Part shown: piece after piece, positions 9,365 through 18,395 of the stretch | Layout of the letters: every line of letters starts with the position of its first letter | Numbering within the stretch: position 1 is the first letter of the stretch | Origin: Actinomyces viscosus | GTDB lineage: Bacteria; Actinomycetota; Actinomycetes; Actinomycetales; Actinomycetaceae | Direction: 5' to 3' | Length of the DNA stretch: 64,000 nt | Assembly: GCF_900637975.1 (NCBI RefSeq) | Contig: NZ_LR134477.1 | Span: 1,798,001-1,862,000, forward strand | Position numbers and translations under genes: made by a program | The notes under the pieces: model-generated | What the model was told of the DNA's origin: nothing | The model's input: only the letters and a program-made list of their open reading frames with translations | Database searches by the model: none

Positions 9365-10633
9365 GTGACGCCACCCGCCGCAGACCCCATCCCCGCCCAG
9401 CAGCACCTGCCCTCCGCCCCGACGACGTCGTACGGCCCGTTCTCGCGCCTGCCTCGCTCGATCCAGGTCCTGGCGGTCTGGGCGGCGGCGAGCGCCCTGA
9501 CCTTCCTCATCTTGCGACTGGGGGCCCAGGACACACCGGCCACCCCGTGGGGCGGGGCCGCGCCGTCCTGGGAGGAGCACATGAGCTTCTGGGACGCCGG
9601 CTGGTACAACCGGATCGTCGAGGAGGGCTACCCCGAGCGGCTGCCGGTCGGTGCCGGCGGACAGGTCGTTCAGAACACCTGGGCCTTCATGCCGCTGCTG
9701 AGCGCCCTGGTCTCCCTGCTGGCCTGGACGGGCTGGTCCTTCTACACGCGTGCCGCGATCGTGTCGATCCTGGCCTCGGCGGGAGCCGCCCTCGTCATGG
9801 ACCGCTGGCTCTCACCGCTGGCGGGGCGTCGGACCTCCCTGTGGGCGGTGGCCCTGGTCTGGTCCTCGCCGTGCGCGGCGGTCCTCCAGGTTCCCTACGC
9901 CGAGTCCCTGGGGATGGTGCTGGTGGGGCTGACGCTGTGGCTGGCGAGCCGCGGGCGGGCTCTTGCGGCGATCCCCTTCGCCCTGGCCGCCTGCTTCGCC
10001 CGCCCCGTCGGCGTTCCCCTGGGTGCGGCTCTGGGGCTGTGGTGGGCCTGGGAGGTGGGCTGCGCTCGAGGCTGGCTCCCGGCCTCCTGGTCCTCCCGTC
10101 TCCTGCCGGGGCGCGATCCTCTCAGTGCAAGCGGGCGCTGGCGGCTGCTGACGCTGGCGCTGCTCACCTGCGCGGCGGCCCTGGCCTGGCCGGCGATCGC
10201 CTGGCTGGTCACGGGCAGGCAGGACGCCTACACGGCTACTGAGACCTCCTGGCGCGGCGCCGACCTGGCTCCCTTCGCCCCGTGGCTGACCCGACTGGGC
10301 GACTGGGTGGGCCCACACCTGGGGCTGCTCCTGCTCGCCGTCGTGCTGGTCGCCGTGGGTCTGCTGCTGAGCGCCCCGGGCCTGCGCTCCCTGGGGCCCG
10401 CGGTCTGGTTCTGGTGCCTGGGATACCTGTTCTACCTGCTGGCCTTCTTCGACCCGACGACGTCGGTGCTGCGCCTGCTGCTGCCCCTGGCCCCGGCGGG
10501 CTGGGCGCTGGCCACCGCGGCCGGCACCACCCGCCGGCGACTGGCGCTGCTGGCCGCCTGCGTCGTCGGCCAGCTGGTGTGGGTCTCCTGGGTCTGGGAC
10601 TTCGGCAGCGTCAGTATTCAGTGGGTGCCGTGA
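9365..10633 (+). CDS. Polytopic membrane mannosyltransferase, PIG-V/GT-C-like
   Basis: A 422-residue integral membrane protein with about nine to ten helices. After a first helix, the extracytoplasmic loop carries WDAGWYNRIVEEGYP, which matches the WDGxWYxxIAxxGY type motif of PIG-V-like and related GT-C mannosyltransferases that use polyprenyl-phosphate sugars. RPVGVPLGAALGLWW and the C-terminal RLLLPLAPAGW fit the family. GTG at 9365 is used since upstream sequence is the divergent purK region. GtrA follows 49 bases later. The donor is presumably polyprenyl-phosphomannose; the acceptor is unknown. Confidence 0.72.
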   Translation: MTPPAADPIPAQQHLPSAPTTSYGPFSRLPRSIQVLAVWAAASALTFLILRLGAQDTPATPWGGAAPSWEEHMSFWDAGWYNRIVEEGYPERLPVGAGGQVVQNTWAFMPLLSALVSLLAWTGWSFYTRAAIVSILASAGAALVMDRWLSPLAGRRTSLWAVALVWSSPCAAVLQVPYAESLGMVLVGLTLWLASRGRALAAIPFALAACFARPVGVPLGAALGLWWAWEVGCARGWLPASWSSRLLPGRDPLSASGRWRLLTLALLTCAAALAWPAIAWLVTGRQDAYTATETSWRGADLAPFAPWLTRLGDWVGPHLGLLLLAVVLVAVGLLLSAPGLRSLGPAVWFWCLGYLFYLLAFFDPTTSVLRLLLPLAPAGWALATAAGTTRRRLALLAACVVGQLVWVSWVWDFGSVSIQWVP

Positions 10634-10682
10634 CCGGTCTCGGCTTGCGTGACCTGACAGCGACCTGCATAGGATGCCGATC

Positions 10683-11261
10683 ATGACGCGTTCCTCCAGC
10701 AATTCCTTGACGCAGCGGCTCATCGCCATCATCAAGGAGTTCATGCAGTTCGGCATGGTGGGCGCTGCGGCCTACGTGATCGACGTCGGCCTGTTCAACC
10801 TGTTCCAGCACGGCCCCGTGGGGTTCCTCTCCGGACACCCGAACTCCGCCCAGCTCCTGGCCTCCTCGATCGCGACAGTCTTCTCCTGGCTGGCGAACCG
10901 CTACTGGACCTATCGGGGCCGCACCCAGAAGAACGTCGCCCGCGAGGCCACCCTGTTCGTCCTGGCCAACCTGGGCGGAATCGCCATCACGCAGTTCTGC
11001 CTGCTCTTCACCCACCACGTGCTGGGGCTGACCTCGCCCTTGGCGGACAATATCGCGGCCTACGTCGTCGGCTTCGGGCTGGGGACCGCCTTCCGCTTCG
11101 TCTTCTACCACTACATCGTCTTCACCGGTCACAAGGACCGTGGTGCCGACGACGACGGCCCCGAGACCCGCAGTGACTCCAACAGTGACACGAGCACTGA
11201 CATCCAGGACCCGGCCGACGACGACGTCGAGCCCCAGGTCCCGGCCGCAGCTCGCCCCTGA
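10683..11261 (+). CDS. GtrA family membrane protein
   Basis: A 192-residue protein with four membrane helices spanning about residues 12-135, including EFMQFGMVGAAAYVIDVGLF and the SWLANRYWTYRG motif that define GtrA. Family members are thought to flip or present undecaprenyl-phosphate sugars for surface-polymer modification. The C-terminal 45 residues are acidic and low in complexity (Asp/Ser/Asn-rich). The second ATG (10683) is preferred: it has AGGA at suitable distance, while the first ATG at 10674 has none. The upstream GT-C mannosyltransferase is a plausible partner. Confidence 0.85.
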   Translation: MTRSSSNSLTQRLIAIIKEFMQFGMVGAAAYVIDVGLFNLFQHGPVGFLSGHPNSAQLLASSIATVFSWLANRYWTYRGRTQKNVAREATLFVLANLGGIAITQFCLLFTHHVLGLTSPLADNIAAYVVGFGLGTAFRFVFYHYIVFTGHKDRGADDDGPETRSDSNSDTSTDIQDPADDDVEPQVPAAARP

Positions 11262-11421
11262 GCCGGACTGACACCGCACCGACACCGGACCAGCACAGAG
11301 CCGACGCCGCACTGACGCAGACCGGAGCGCCCTGACGCACCGGCTGAGGGTGCCCGATTCCACAACCCGGAGGGGACCACTCTCACGGCACGGCCACAGG
11401 GCCACCGCTTAGCCTTGCACG

Positions 11422-12141
11422 GTGACTGCCCTGACCGCCTTGGCCCCGGCACTGAACCTGCCCGCCGCCCACGCCCCGATGCTCGGACCCGAGTGGCTCG
11501 ATGCAACCTTCATCATCAAAGCCTTCGTCGGCTGGATCGGCCCCTGGGCCATCGTCGGCGTCATGCTCGTCATCTTCGCCGAGACGGGACTGCTCATCGG
11601 CTTCTTCCTGCCCGGCGACTCCCTGCTCTTCACCCTGGGCATGTTCGTGGCCATCGGCGAGACCAGTCCTGCCGACGGCGTCCCCGTCCCCATCTGGGTG
11701 GCCGCCCCCCTGGTGTGGCTGGCCGCCATCGCCGGCAACCAGACCGGCTATCTCATCGGCCGCAAGGCCGGCCCCGCGATCTTCAACAAGCCCGACTCGC
11801 GCCTGTTCAAGCAGGAGTACGTGGATCGCACCTCCGACTTCTTCGAGCGCCACGGCGGCAAGGCCGTCACCCTGGCCCAGTTCGTGCCGATCGTGCGCAC
11901 CTTCACCCCGGTCATCGCCGGCGTGGGCAGGATGCACTACCGCCACTTCATCACCTTCAACATCCTGGGCGCCACCCTCTGGGCCTTCGGCATCACCTGG
12001 CTGGGCTACTTCTTGGGCACGATCAAGTGGATCCAGGACAACATCGACGCCATGATCCTGGGGATCGTCTTCGTCTCGGTGGCGCCGATGCTCGTCTCCG
12101 CCATCGCCAACTTCCTCAAGTCCCGCCGTCAGAAGTCCTGA
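11422..12141 (+). CDS. DedA family (VTT/SNARE-associated) membrane protein
   Basis: A 239-residue DedA protein. The hallmark F/Y-hE-T-x2-IGFFLPGDSLL block appears as FAETGLLIGFFLPGDSLLF, followed by GNQTGYLIGRKAG, then FERHGGKAVTLAQFVPIVRTFTPVIAGVGRM with the conserved R and P residues. DedA proteins include undecaprenyl-phosphate and phospholipid flippases, consistent with the envelope theme here. GTG start at 11422 with only a weak upstream purine run. A 13-bp inverted repeat downstream separates it from the convergent histidine kinase. Confidence 0.9.
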   Translation: MTALTALAPALNLPAAHAPMLGPEWLDATFIIKAFVGWIGPWAIVGVMLVIFAETGLLIGFFLPGDSLLFTLGMFVAIGETSPADGVPVPIWVAAPLVWLAAIAGNQTGYLIGRKAGPAIFNKPDSRLFKQEYVDRTSDFFERHGGKAVTLAQFVPIVRTFTPVIAGVGRMHYRHFITFNILGATLWAFGITWLGYFLGTIKWIQDNIDAMILGIVFVSVAPMLVSAIANFLKSRRQKS

Positions 12142-12168
12142 CGCGCCTGACTTTCCCTCCTCTTCCCC

Positions 12169-12236
12169 GCGGACGCACCATCGAGCTCGCGGACTGCTCC
12201 CACAGGTTCAGTCGTCGAGGCCTATGGTGCGTCCGC
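12169..12236. terminator. Inverted repeat, possible terminator between convergent genes
   Basis: Perfect 13-bp arms (12169-12181 and 12224-12236; GCGGACGCACCAT and its complement) enclose a 42-base spacer between the DedA gene and the convergent histidine kinase gene. Location suggests termination for both genes. The loop is long for a simple hairpin, so a regulatory site or a repeat is also possible. Confidence 0.42.
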
Positions 12237-12264
12237 GCGTTGCAGCCAGACCTGAGGCTCAGGC

Positions 12265-13341
12265 TCAGATGCGACGACGTCGACCCACGGAGACGAGCGC
12301 ACCTTGGGGAAGGACGTTGTTGGGGTCCAGGGACTTGGGGACGGCGTTGAGCAGGATGGAGAAGACGGCGGGCTTGCGCTGGGACAGCTCGATGCGGCCG
12401 CCGTCGGCCTCGACGAGGTCCTTGGCCAGCGCCAGGCCCACACCGGTGGAGCCATAGCCGGAGACGTGCCGCTCGAAGACGTGCGGCGCGATGTCCTCAT
12501 CCACCCCCTCGCCCTCGTCGGCGATGTCGATGAAGACCGCGTGGCCGCCGTTGGCGCTGCGCACGCTGACCGAGGTCGTCCCGGCCCCGTAGCGCAGGGA
12601 GTTCTCGACGACGGTGGCCAGGACCTGGGCCAGTGACCCGGGCGTGGCCAGGACCGGGTGGCTGATCTCGTCGCGGAAGATGATGGTGCGACCGGCCTGC
12701 TCGAAGGCCGGCTCCCACTCCTCGCGCTGCTGGGCGAAGATATCCTTGAGGTGAAGGGCCTCGGTGGTTCCGCCGCCGGTTCGGCGCGAGACCTTGAGCA
12801 GGTCCTCGACGACGCCGGTGAGCCGCTCGACCTGCTCCAGGCAGGCGTGGGCCTCGACGCGCACCTCCTCCTCGCCGGCGAGCAGCTCGATCTCCTCCAG
12901 GCGCAGGGACAGGCTGGTCAGCGGCGTGCGCAGCTGGTGCGAGGCGTCGGAGGCGAACTGGCGCTCCGCGGCGATGCGCCCGGCCACTCGCTCCGCCGAG
13001 CGCACGAGCTCGGCCTGAACCAGGTCGATCTCCTCGATCCCCGAGGAGCGCAGCCGCGGACGCACCTGCCCGCTGCCGAGCTGCTCGGCCTCGGCCGCCA
13101 GGTAGATGAGGGGCGCGGAGATGCGCCGGGCCGCCCGGGAGGCGACAACGGAGGCCGCCGTGAGCGCGGTGATGGTCAGGACCAGGACCGTGAGGATGAC
13201 CGTGCCGATGATGGTGACCCGGTTCCCACCTCCGGAGGTGCGCAAGGCGCTGGCGATCCAGGCGCCTCCCAGCGGTAGTCCCAGCAGGAGGATGGCCACG
13301 GACACCGCTGCCATCGTCATCGTCATGGCGTAGCGGCGCAT
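12265..13341 (-). CDS. Two-component sensor histidine kinase (HisKA class)
   Basis: A 358-residue membrane kinase. Two N-terminal helices (about 10-33 and 41-66) frame only a very short outside loop, so it senses through the membrane or cytoplasm. A HAMP-like segment is followed by SDASHQLRTPLT with phospho-accepting His135, the N box VVENSLRYGAG, and the G boxes DEGEGVD and GYGSTGVGLALAKD. A short basic tail (VGRRRRI) ends it. The response regulator lies 78 bases upstream and probably forms one operon. The stimulus is not evident. Confidence 0.9.
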   Translation of the reverse strand: MRRYAMTMTMAAVSVAILLLGLPLGGAWIASALRTSGGGNRVTIIGTVILTVLVLTITALTAASVVASRAARRISAPLIYLAAEAEQLGSGQVRPRLRSSGIEEIDLVQAELVRSAERVAGRIAAERQFASDASHQLRTPLTSLSLRLEEIELLAGEEEVRVEAHACLEQVERLTGVVEDLLKVSRRTGGGTTEALHLKDIFAQQREEWEPAFEQAGRTIIFRDEISHPVLATPGSLAQVLATVVENSLRYGAGTTSVSVRSANGGHAVFIDIADEGEGVDEDIAPHVFERHVSGYGSTGVGLALAKDLVEADGGRIELSQRKPAVFSILLNAVPKSLDPNNVLPQGALVSVGRRRRI

Positions 13342-13419
13342 GGCTGTCCTCCTTCAGACGCGGTCGGTTATCCGCGACGGCCCGCTCGGTGACCCCGAGA
13401 AGCCGTCCCGGTCAGTGGC

Positions 13420-14091
13420 TCAGCCGATGGCCAGGCGGTAGCCGTCCTCCTGGGCCAGCAGGAGCGTGGGCTGCTCCTCATCGTCCCCGAGCTTGCGGCG
13501 CAGCCAGGTGGCGTGCATCTGGAGGGTCTGGGGGCTGCCGGTGGGGTCCTCGCCCCAGACCTCCTTGAGGATGTCCTCACCGGAGGCGACCTCGCCGCCG
13601 GCACGCACCAGGACGCGCAGCAGCTCGAACTCGCGGGTCGTCAGCTGCAGCTCTCGGGCGCCGACGAAGGCCCGGTGGGCGGCGACGTCGACCCGGATCT
13701 CTCCGACGCTCAGCTCGTCCTCCGTGGCCTCCCCCGAGGCGCGGCGCACCTGCGCCCGCACCCGGGCCAGCAGCTCGGCCAGACGGAACGGCTTGGTGAC
13801 GTAGTCGTCGGCACCGGCGTCCAGGCCGACGACGAGGTCGGAGTCCTCGCTACGCGCGGTGAGCATGAGGATCGGGATGGTCAGGCCCTGGGCGCGCACC
13901 TGGCGGGCCACGTCCAGACCGTCGATGTCCGGCAGTCCCAGGTCCAGGACGATGATGTCAGCGGCCGAGATCTCCTCGAGGGCACCCTTGCCGGTGCCGT
14001 GAGTCAGGACCTCATAGCCCTCGCGCCCAAAGGCACGGGCGAGGGGCTCGGAGATGGCGGGGTCGTCTTCGACGAGCAGAACAGTTGTCAC
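13420..14091 (-). CDS. OmpR/PhoB family response regulator
   Basis: A 223-residue regulator. The receiver domain (1-115) has the acidic pair EDD (8-10), phosphorylation site Asp50 in IIVLDLGLPDIDG and the conserved Lys in VTKPFRL. The C-terminal winged helix (about 130-223) shows LTTREFELLRVLVRAGGEV and the recognition-helix region. It lies upstream of the kinase gene, its probable partner. ATG start; the 225-base upstream region should contain the promoter. Confidence 0.92.
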   Translation of the reverse strand: MTTVLLVEDDPAISEPLARAFGREGYEVLTHGTGKGALEEISAADIIVLDLGLPDIDGLDVARQVRAQGLTIPILMLTARSEDSDLVVGLDAGADDYVTKPFRLAELLARVRAQVRRASGEATEDELSVGEIRVDVAAHRAFVGARELQLTTREFELLRVLVRAGGEVASGEDILKEVWGEDPTGSPQTLQMHATWLRRKLGDDEEQPTLLLAQEDGYRLAIG

Positions 14092-14316
14092 ATCCGCGAT
14101 GTTAGGCGACGACGCAACAACCCGCCATCGTCCCCGGGGTGGAGAAGATACCGAGACGTGACCAGCACCGAGGGGCCGGGCTCACTGCGCTTGCACGAGC
14201 GGAATATGTTTCCCAGGAGATACAGCGGCAAACCGCGACCCTGCCGTGACATTCCGGGAGCTGCGCAACCAAAGAATAACGAGATGATAACGGTGCTCCC
14301 GCTCCGCCTCACGGCC

Positions 14317-15471
14317 TCAGGGCCGGGTCGGAGAGGTCCTCTCCAGCGACCAGGGCACGATCTGCCCCAGCCCCTTGGCCACGACCTCATGGCACTGCCC
14401 CACCCGGTACCTGCTGGCCTGGGGCGAGTGGAGGATGGCCATGGCGGTAGACTCGTCCAGGCGGATCCCACCGGGCTCGGCCGCGTCCACGAGCCGTGAT
14501 GCCAGGTTGACGGTGGGGCCGAAGACGTCCCCGGAGCGGGAGATGACCCGGCCCTCGACGAGGCTGGCCCTCACCCGGATGGCGTCCGGCCCCTTCTGGA
14601 GCTCGTCGACCAGGGCGGTGACGACGTCGGCGGCGACGAGCAGGTCGTCGGAGATGTACATGACGGCGTCGCCGATCGTCTTGACCACGCGAGCACCCCG
14701 CGAGGTGATGACGTCGCGGGCCGTGTTCTCGAAGTCCTCGAGCATGTGGGTCAGGGCGGCCTTGCTCATGCCCTGGGCGCGCTGGGTGAAGGAGACGATG
14801 TCGACGAAGCCCAGGGAGCGGATGAGCGGGTAGAGGTCGGGGCCGGTGTCCTCACGCCCCCGGGCGGAGACCTCGGCGTCGGTGCGCCCCAGGATGGAGG
14901 CCATGTGGCGGCGCCACACGTAGGTCAGCTGACGCGACAGGAGGTCCACCAGGCTGTCGATGCGGTCCAGGGCGACCAGCCGCGCCGAGGTGTCATCCAG
15001 GTCGAGACGCTCGCTGAGGTCGGTGACGAAGGTCTCCAGCTCCCACAGGACCAGACGGTCCATCGTGTAGGACTGGGCCCGCAGGAGCTCGAGCACGCTG
15101 GCCGCGGCCAGGGCGGAGTCACTGGTCTCATCGAGCAGCGTCACGGTGTCCTGCAGCGCGGCGACGTCCTGCTCAGTGAAGCGGACCGCATCGGGCCTGA
15201 CGTCGGCAAAGCCCATGGCCCGCCAGAACTTCTGCGCCATCTCCAGGCTGGTTCCGGCTCGCTGGGCCACCTCGGTCAGAGTGAGACTGGGGGCCTCCCC
15301 CAGAAGCAGGTGCTCGTGCCCCGCCAGGGTGGTCCGCCCCGCGGGGCCCGCCCCAGCGGCGGCCTCGCCTTCCACACGTAGGGCACCCGCGTGAGCCTCC
15401 TGCTGGGCGTCTTGCCGGACCCCGTGCGAGTCCCCTGCGCGCCCCTTGCTCGCTTGGCTGTCTAATATCAC
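14317..15471 (-). CDS. Class III adenylate/guanylate cyclase with N-terminal regulatory domain
   Basis: A 384-residue soluble protein. After a low-complexity start of about 60 residues comes a region beginning LTLTEVAQRAGTSLEMAQKFWRAMG, like the regulatory domain of mycobacterial cyclases of the Rv2212/Rv1264 kind. The catalytic domain (about 215-380) shows the first metal Asp in FVDIVSFT, the second in KTIGDAVMY, and GPTVNLASRL with the transition-state Asn and Arg. It would convert ATP to cAMP (a GTP substrate cannot be excluded). It is a single gene. Start at GTG 15471 is uncertain because the N-terminal 40 residues look unstructured. Confidence 0.85.
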   Translation of the reverse strand: MILDSQASKGRAGDSHGVRQDAQQEAHAGALRVEGEAAAGAGPAGRTTLAGHEHLLLGEAPSLTLTEVAQRAGTSLEMAQKFWRAMGFADVRPDAVRFTEQDVAALQDTVTLLDETSDSALAAASVLELLRAQSYTMDRLVLWELETFVTDLSERLDLDDTSARLVALDRIDSLVDLLSRQLTYVWRRHMASILGRTDAEVSARGREDTGPDLYPLIRSLGFVDIVSFTQRAQGMSKAALTHMLEDFENTARDVITSRGARVVKTIGDAVMYISDDLLVAADVVTALVDELQKGPDAIRVRASLVEGRVISRSGDVFGPTVNLASRLVDAAEPGGIRLDESTAMAILHSPQASRYRVGQCHEVVAKGLGQIVPWSLERTSPTRP

Positions 15472-15557
15472 CCCGCCAGAGTAGCGCAGATCACAAGCCG
15501 ATGCTCATCGGGCAGCTCTCCGCTCCAGACCGCAACAGGTCCGCAACTCAGACGGGC

Positions 15558-16457
15558 TCAGCTCTTGACGCGCACCAGGGTCACGTCGCCCGCGCGGACC
15601 TCGGTGTCCCCGACCTGGCTGCGCAGCACCAGGGCGGGGGTGACGCCGACGGCCAGCCCGCTGAGCTCGCCGTCGGGAGCCTGGACACTGACCCGCTGCC
15701 CCAGAGTGGTCAGCACCGAGCGCAACCGCCGCCCGAGAGCCCCGTCCCCGGCGTCGACGTCACCGCCCACCACCTCCCACTGCTCCAGGATCTCAGCCAG
15801 CCGCTGACCGACCGCCACGAGAGCGGCCTCAGCAGCGTCCTCACCGGTATCCGCCGCGCCCAGGGTGCGCAGCGATCCCGCCCAGGCCACCGGCAGCTCG
15901 CCGGCGTCCTGTCCGATGTTGACACCGACGCCGAGGATGACCGTCGGGGCCTCATCGCGGCCGGCCGGTACCTCGTCGGGCGCGGGCCGCTGAGCGGCGC
16001 GGTTCTCGGAAGGCTCCGGGGTGACGAGCTCGCTGAGGACGCCGGCGATCTTGCGGGTGCCGGCCCATCCGGGTACCACGGGAACCGCTGACGGATCCTC
16101 GGGGACGGCGACGACGTCGTTGGGCCACTTGGTGCCCAGCCGCCAGGGCAGCCCCTCGACGAAGGGGGCCAAGGCGTCTCGCACGGCCAGGCCGGCCAGC
16201 AGTGGCAGCCAGGCCAGACGCTCGGCCGGGACGAGTGGTCGCAGGACCACGGAGACCAGGAGGGCACCGTCGTCGGGGGTGACCCAGGCCCGCCCGGATC
16301 GCCCTCTGCCCGCCGTCTGCCTCAGTGCTCGGAGGGCCGACAGGTGCGGCCAGGATCCGGCCTCGGCTCCCGTGAGGGCGCTGCGCAGGTCGTCCTGGGT
16401 GGATCCGGTGACGGGGACGGTGACAAGACGTGAGAAAGGACCGCTGCCAGAGCTCAT
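15558..16457 (-). CDS. birA: Biotin-[acetyl-CoA-carboxylase] ligase (BirA, no DNA-binding domain)
   Basis: A 299-residue class I biotin protein ligase. GSTQDDLR and the biotin-binding loop QTAGRGRSGRAW mark the catalytic core, with KWPNDVV and GVGVNIGQ completing the active site. The N-terminal helix-turn-helix of bifunctional BirA is absent, so it should ligate biotin to carboxylase carrier domains but not repress biotin genes directly. It is divergent from maf with only 39 bases between the starts, so their promoters overlap. A loop around residues 140-170 is longer than usual and rich in Pro/Glu. Confidence 0.93.
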   Translation of the reverse strand: MSSGSGPFSRLVTVPVTGSTQDDLRSALTGAEAGSWPHLSALRALRQTAGRGRSGRAWVTPDDGALLVSVVLRPLVPAERLAWLPLLAGLAVRDALAPFVEGLPWRLGTKWPNDVVAVPEDPSAVPVVPGWAGTRKIAGVLSELVTPEPSENRAAQRPAPDEVPAGRDEAPTVILGVGVNIGQDAGELPVAWAGSLRTLGAADTGEDAAEAALVAVGQRLAEILEQWEVVGGDVDAGDGALGRRLRSVLTTLGQRVSVQAPDGELSGLAVGVTPALVLRSQVGDTEVRAGDVTLVRVKS

Positions 16458-16496
16458 GAGCCGAGCCTAGCGGCCGCGGCCGTATAGGGTGGCACC

Positions 16497-17150
16497 GTGA
16501 TTCTCCTGGCTTCGAAGTCATCCGGCCGCCTGGCCACCCTGCGAGCCGCCGGCATCGAGCCGCTGGTGCGAGTCTCCTCGGTCGATGAGGACGTCGTGCT
16601 CGACGAGCTGACCAGGCGGCGTCGGACGGCAGGCCTGACAGCCCCGAGCGCCGCCGAGCAGGTGCAGGCCCTGGCCCGGGCCAAGGCGCTCGACGTCGCG
16701 GCCTCCACCGGCGAGCAGGAGGCCGAGGTGGTCGTGGGCTGCGACTCCATGCTGGAGATCGACGGCAGAGTCGTCGGCAAGCCCGCCGATGCCGCGGAGG
16801 CCCGCGAGCGCTGGAGGACGATGAGCGGGAGCACCGGGACCCTGTACACGGGGCACTTCCTGGTGCGCACCGCGGACGGAGCCATCGCCGAGGGGGTCAG
16901 CTCGGCCACCATCCGTTTCGGCTCCCCCTCTCAGGCCGAGGTCGAGGCCTACATCGCCAGCGGCGAGCCGCTGTGGTGCGCCGGGGCCTTCACCATCGAC
17001 GGCCTGGGCGGCGCCTTCATCGAGGGGATCGACGGGGACCCGCACGGAGTCGTCGGCATCTCCCTGCCGCTGCTGCGCCGGCTCCTGGCTGATCTGGGAG
17101 TGCGCTGGACAGACCTGTGGGCGCCGCCGGCCGGCAGTGGAACCGACTGA
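16497..17150 (+). CDS. maf: Maf family nucleoside triphosphate pyrophosphatase
   Basis: A 217-residue Maf/YhdE-type protein. It opens with ILLASKSSGRLATLRAAGI, then has VVGCDSMLEIDGRVVGKPADAAEA and the ...GEPLWCAGAFTIDGLGGAFIEGIDGDPHGVVG block that forms the nucleotide pocket. Family members hydrolyse non-canonical or canonical nucleoside triphosphates (dTTP, UTP, m7GTP) and affect septum formation. GTG start at 16497. In actinobacteria maf commonly sits close to birA and acyl-CoA carboxylase genes, as here. Confidence 0.93.
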   Translation: MILLASKSSGRLATLRAAGIEPLVRVSSVDEDVVLDELTRRRRTAGLTAPSAAEQVQALARAKALDVAASTGEQEAEVVVGCDSMLEIDGRVVGKPADAAEARERWRTMSGSTGTLYTGHFLVRTADGAIAEGVSSATIRFGSPSQAEVEAYIASGEPLWCAGAFTIDGLGGAFIEGIDGDPHGVVGISLPLLRRLLADLGVRWTDLWAPPAGSGTD

Positions 17151-17185
17151 CGACGCCCACCGTTACGGACGGTCGTTGAGGAGGA

Positions 17186-17890
17186 TCAGGACGGTGACGA
17201 GGCCGACGGCGCCGAGGCGCCGGAGGAGTCCGGGGCCTGGGCGATGACCGTCATGAGCTCGGCCAGGGCGACCTGCTGCTCACGACTGAGCCGGTCGATG
17301 ACGTGGCGGCGCACGCCGTCGAGGTGGACCGGGGCGGCCTCACGCAGGAAGTCGAGGCCCGTCTGAGTCAGCGTGCAGTTGACGCCGCGACGGTCCGAGT
17401 CGCAGGAGCTGCGCTCGACGTAGCCCACGTTCTCGAGGCGCCGGACCGTGTGAGTCAGGCGGGAGCGGGAGTGGGAGACGTGCTCGGCGAGGGTCGACAT
17501 GCGCAGCGTCCGGTCGGGCGCCTCGGACAGGCGCACCAGGATCTCGTACTCGTGCATGGAGATGCCGCAGCCGGCCTCGAGCTCCCGGTTGAGGCGGGCG
17601 GTGACGGAGGTGGAGGCCGCCAGGAAGGAGCGCCAGGCATCCATCTCGATCTCATCGAGTCGGCGGAAGCCCTCCGGCTGGACCGCGGAGTCGCTCTGAC
17701 CGCAGGTCCGGGCGGGCTCCTGACCACAGGTGGCCGCCGGTTCCTGGCCGCCACCGGCCGAGCCGGCGGCCCCAGCCGACTCCTGGCTGTAGGTGGCTTC
17801 GACGGCTTCCTGATCGCTCTGAGTCCACTTCATCTCGACGTCCTCAGTGTAGGCCGTCGGCTCCACCATCGTTCGTTCTGCGGTAATCAC
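17186..17890 (-). CDS. MarR family transcriptional regulator
   Basis: A 234-residue regulator. The winged-helix core occupies about residues 95-210 (LEAGCGISMHEYEILVRLSEAP, TLAEHVSHSRSRLTHTVRRLE, then the wing with SSCDSDRRGVNCTLTQTG). About 75 residues before the core are Gln/Ser/Thr-rich with two near-identical CGQEPA repeats, an unusual extension for the family. GTG at 17890 is chosen since GAGGAG lies about nine bases upstream; the open frame starts at 17947. It is alone on this strand and has a 500-base A/T-richer region upstream, likely its control region. Confidence 0.82.
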   Translation of the reverse strand: MITAERTMVEPTAYTEDVEMKWTQSDQEAVEATYSQESAGAAGSAGGGQEPAATCGQEPARTCGQSDSAVQPEGFRRLDEIEMDAWRSFLAASTSVTARLNRELEAGCGISMHEYEILVRLSEAPDRTLRMSTLAEHVSHSRSRLTHTVRRLENVGYVERSSCDSDRRGVNCTLTQTGLDFLREAAPVHLDGVRRHVIDRLSREQQVALAELMTVIAQAPDSSGASAPSASSPS

Positions 17891-18395
17891 CTTATCGACT
17901 CCTCTCAGCACCGACCCGGATAGGTCGCGAACCCTCAAAGCGCGCACCTGCCGATTGCCTTTTGGCTTTCATACAAGTGCAACTCCACTTCTTTTTTATC
18001 ACACTCGGTCAGAGCGCCAGAACGTCGGTACAACCACCCGGAGCGCCGGGCAACCGTGAAGACACCGATCACACACCGACTTTTCGTTGGCACCACAGGG
18101 ATCTGCGTCCGTCTGCCCGCCGTCGGAAAGCAATTTCCACACTATCTTCACGTCACCCTGACATCCATCAGATTGACATTGCAATTACCCACCTTTGTTA
18201 CGTTATCATCCCCACTGACCGATGATTGGGGGAGGTCGATAATTCATTTCCAGCCTCTCATCTCGTCGCCATCGAGACAACAGTGAATCGCCGTCAGAAT
18301 TCCCTTCAGGGGGTAATCATTTTTTCCTCACGAGGCGATAGGGGGTCGACCAGCGCCCGCGGCGGCCCCTGACATCCAGTGCCGGTCAAGAACCG
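17891..18395. other. A/T-rich intergenic region without a recognised gene
   Basis: About 500 bases clearly less G/C-rich than their surroundings, with runs such as CTTCTTTTTTATC and CATTTTTTCC. Small open frames on both strands have no family resemblance and no convincing ribosome binding site. It lies between the start of the MarR gene and the end of the MaoC-like gene, both on the minus strand, so it must hold the MarR promoter. No repeat or RNA fold was recognised. Confidence 0.5.
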
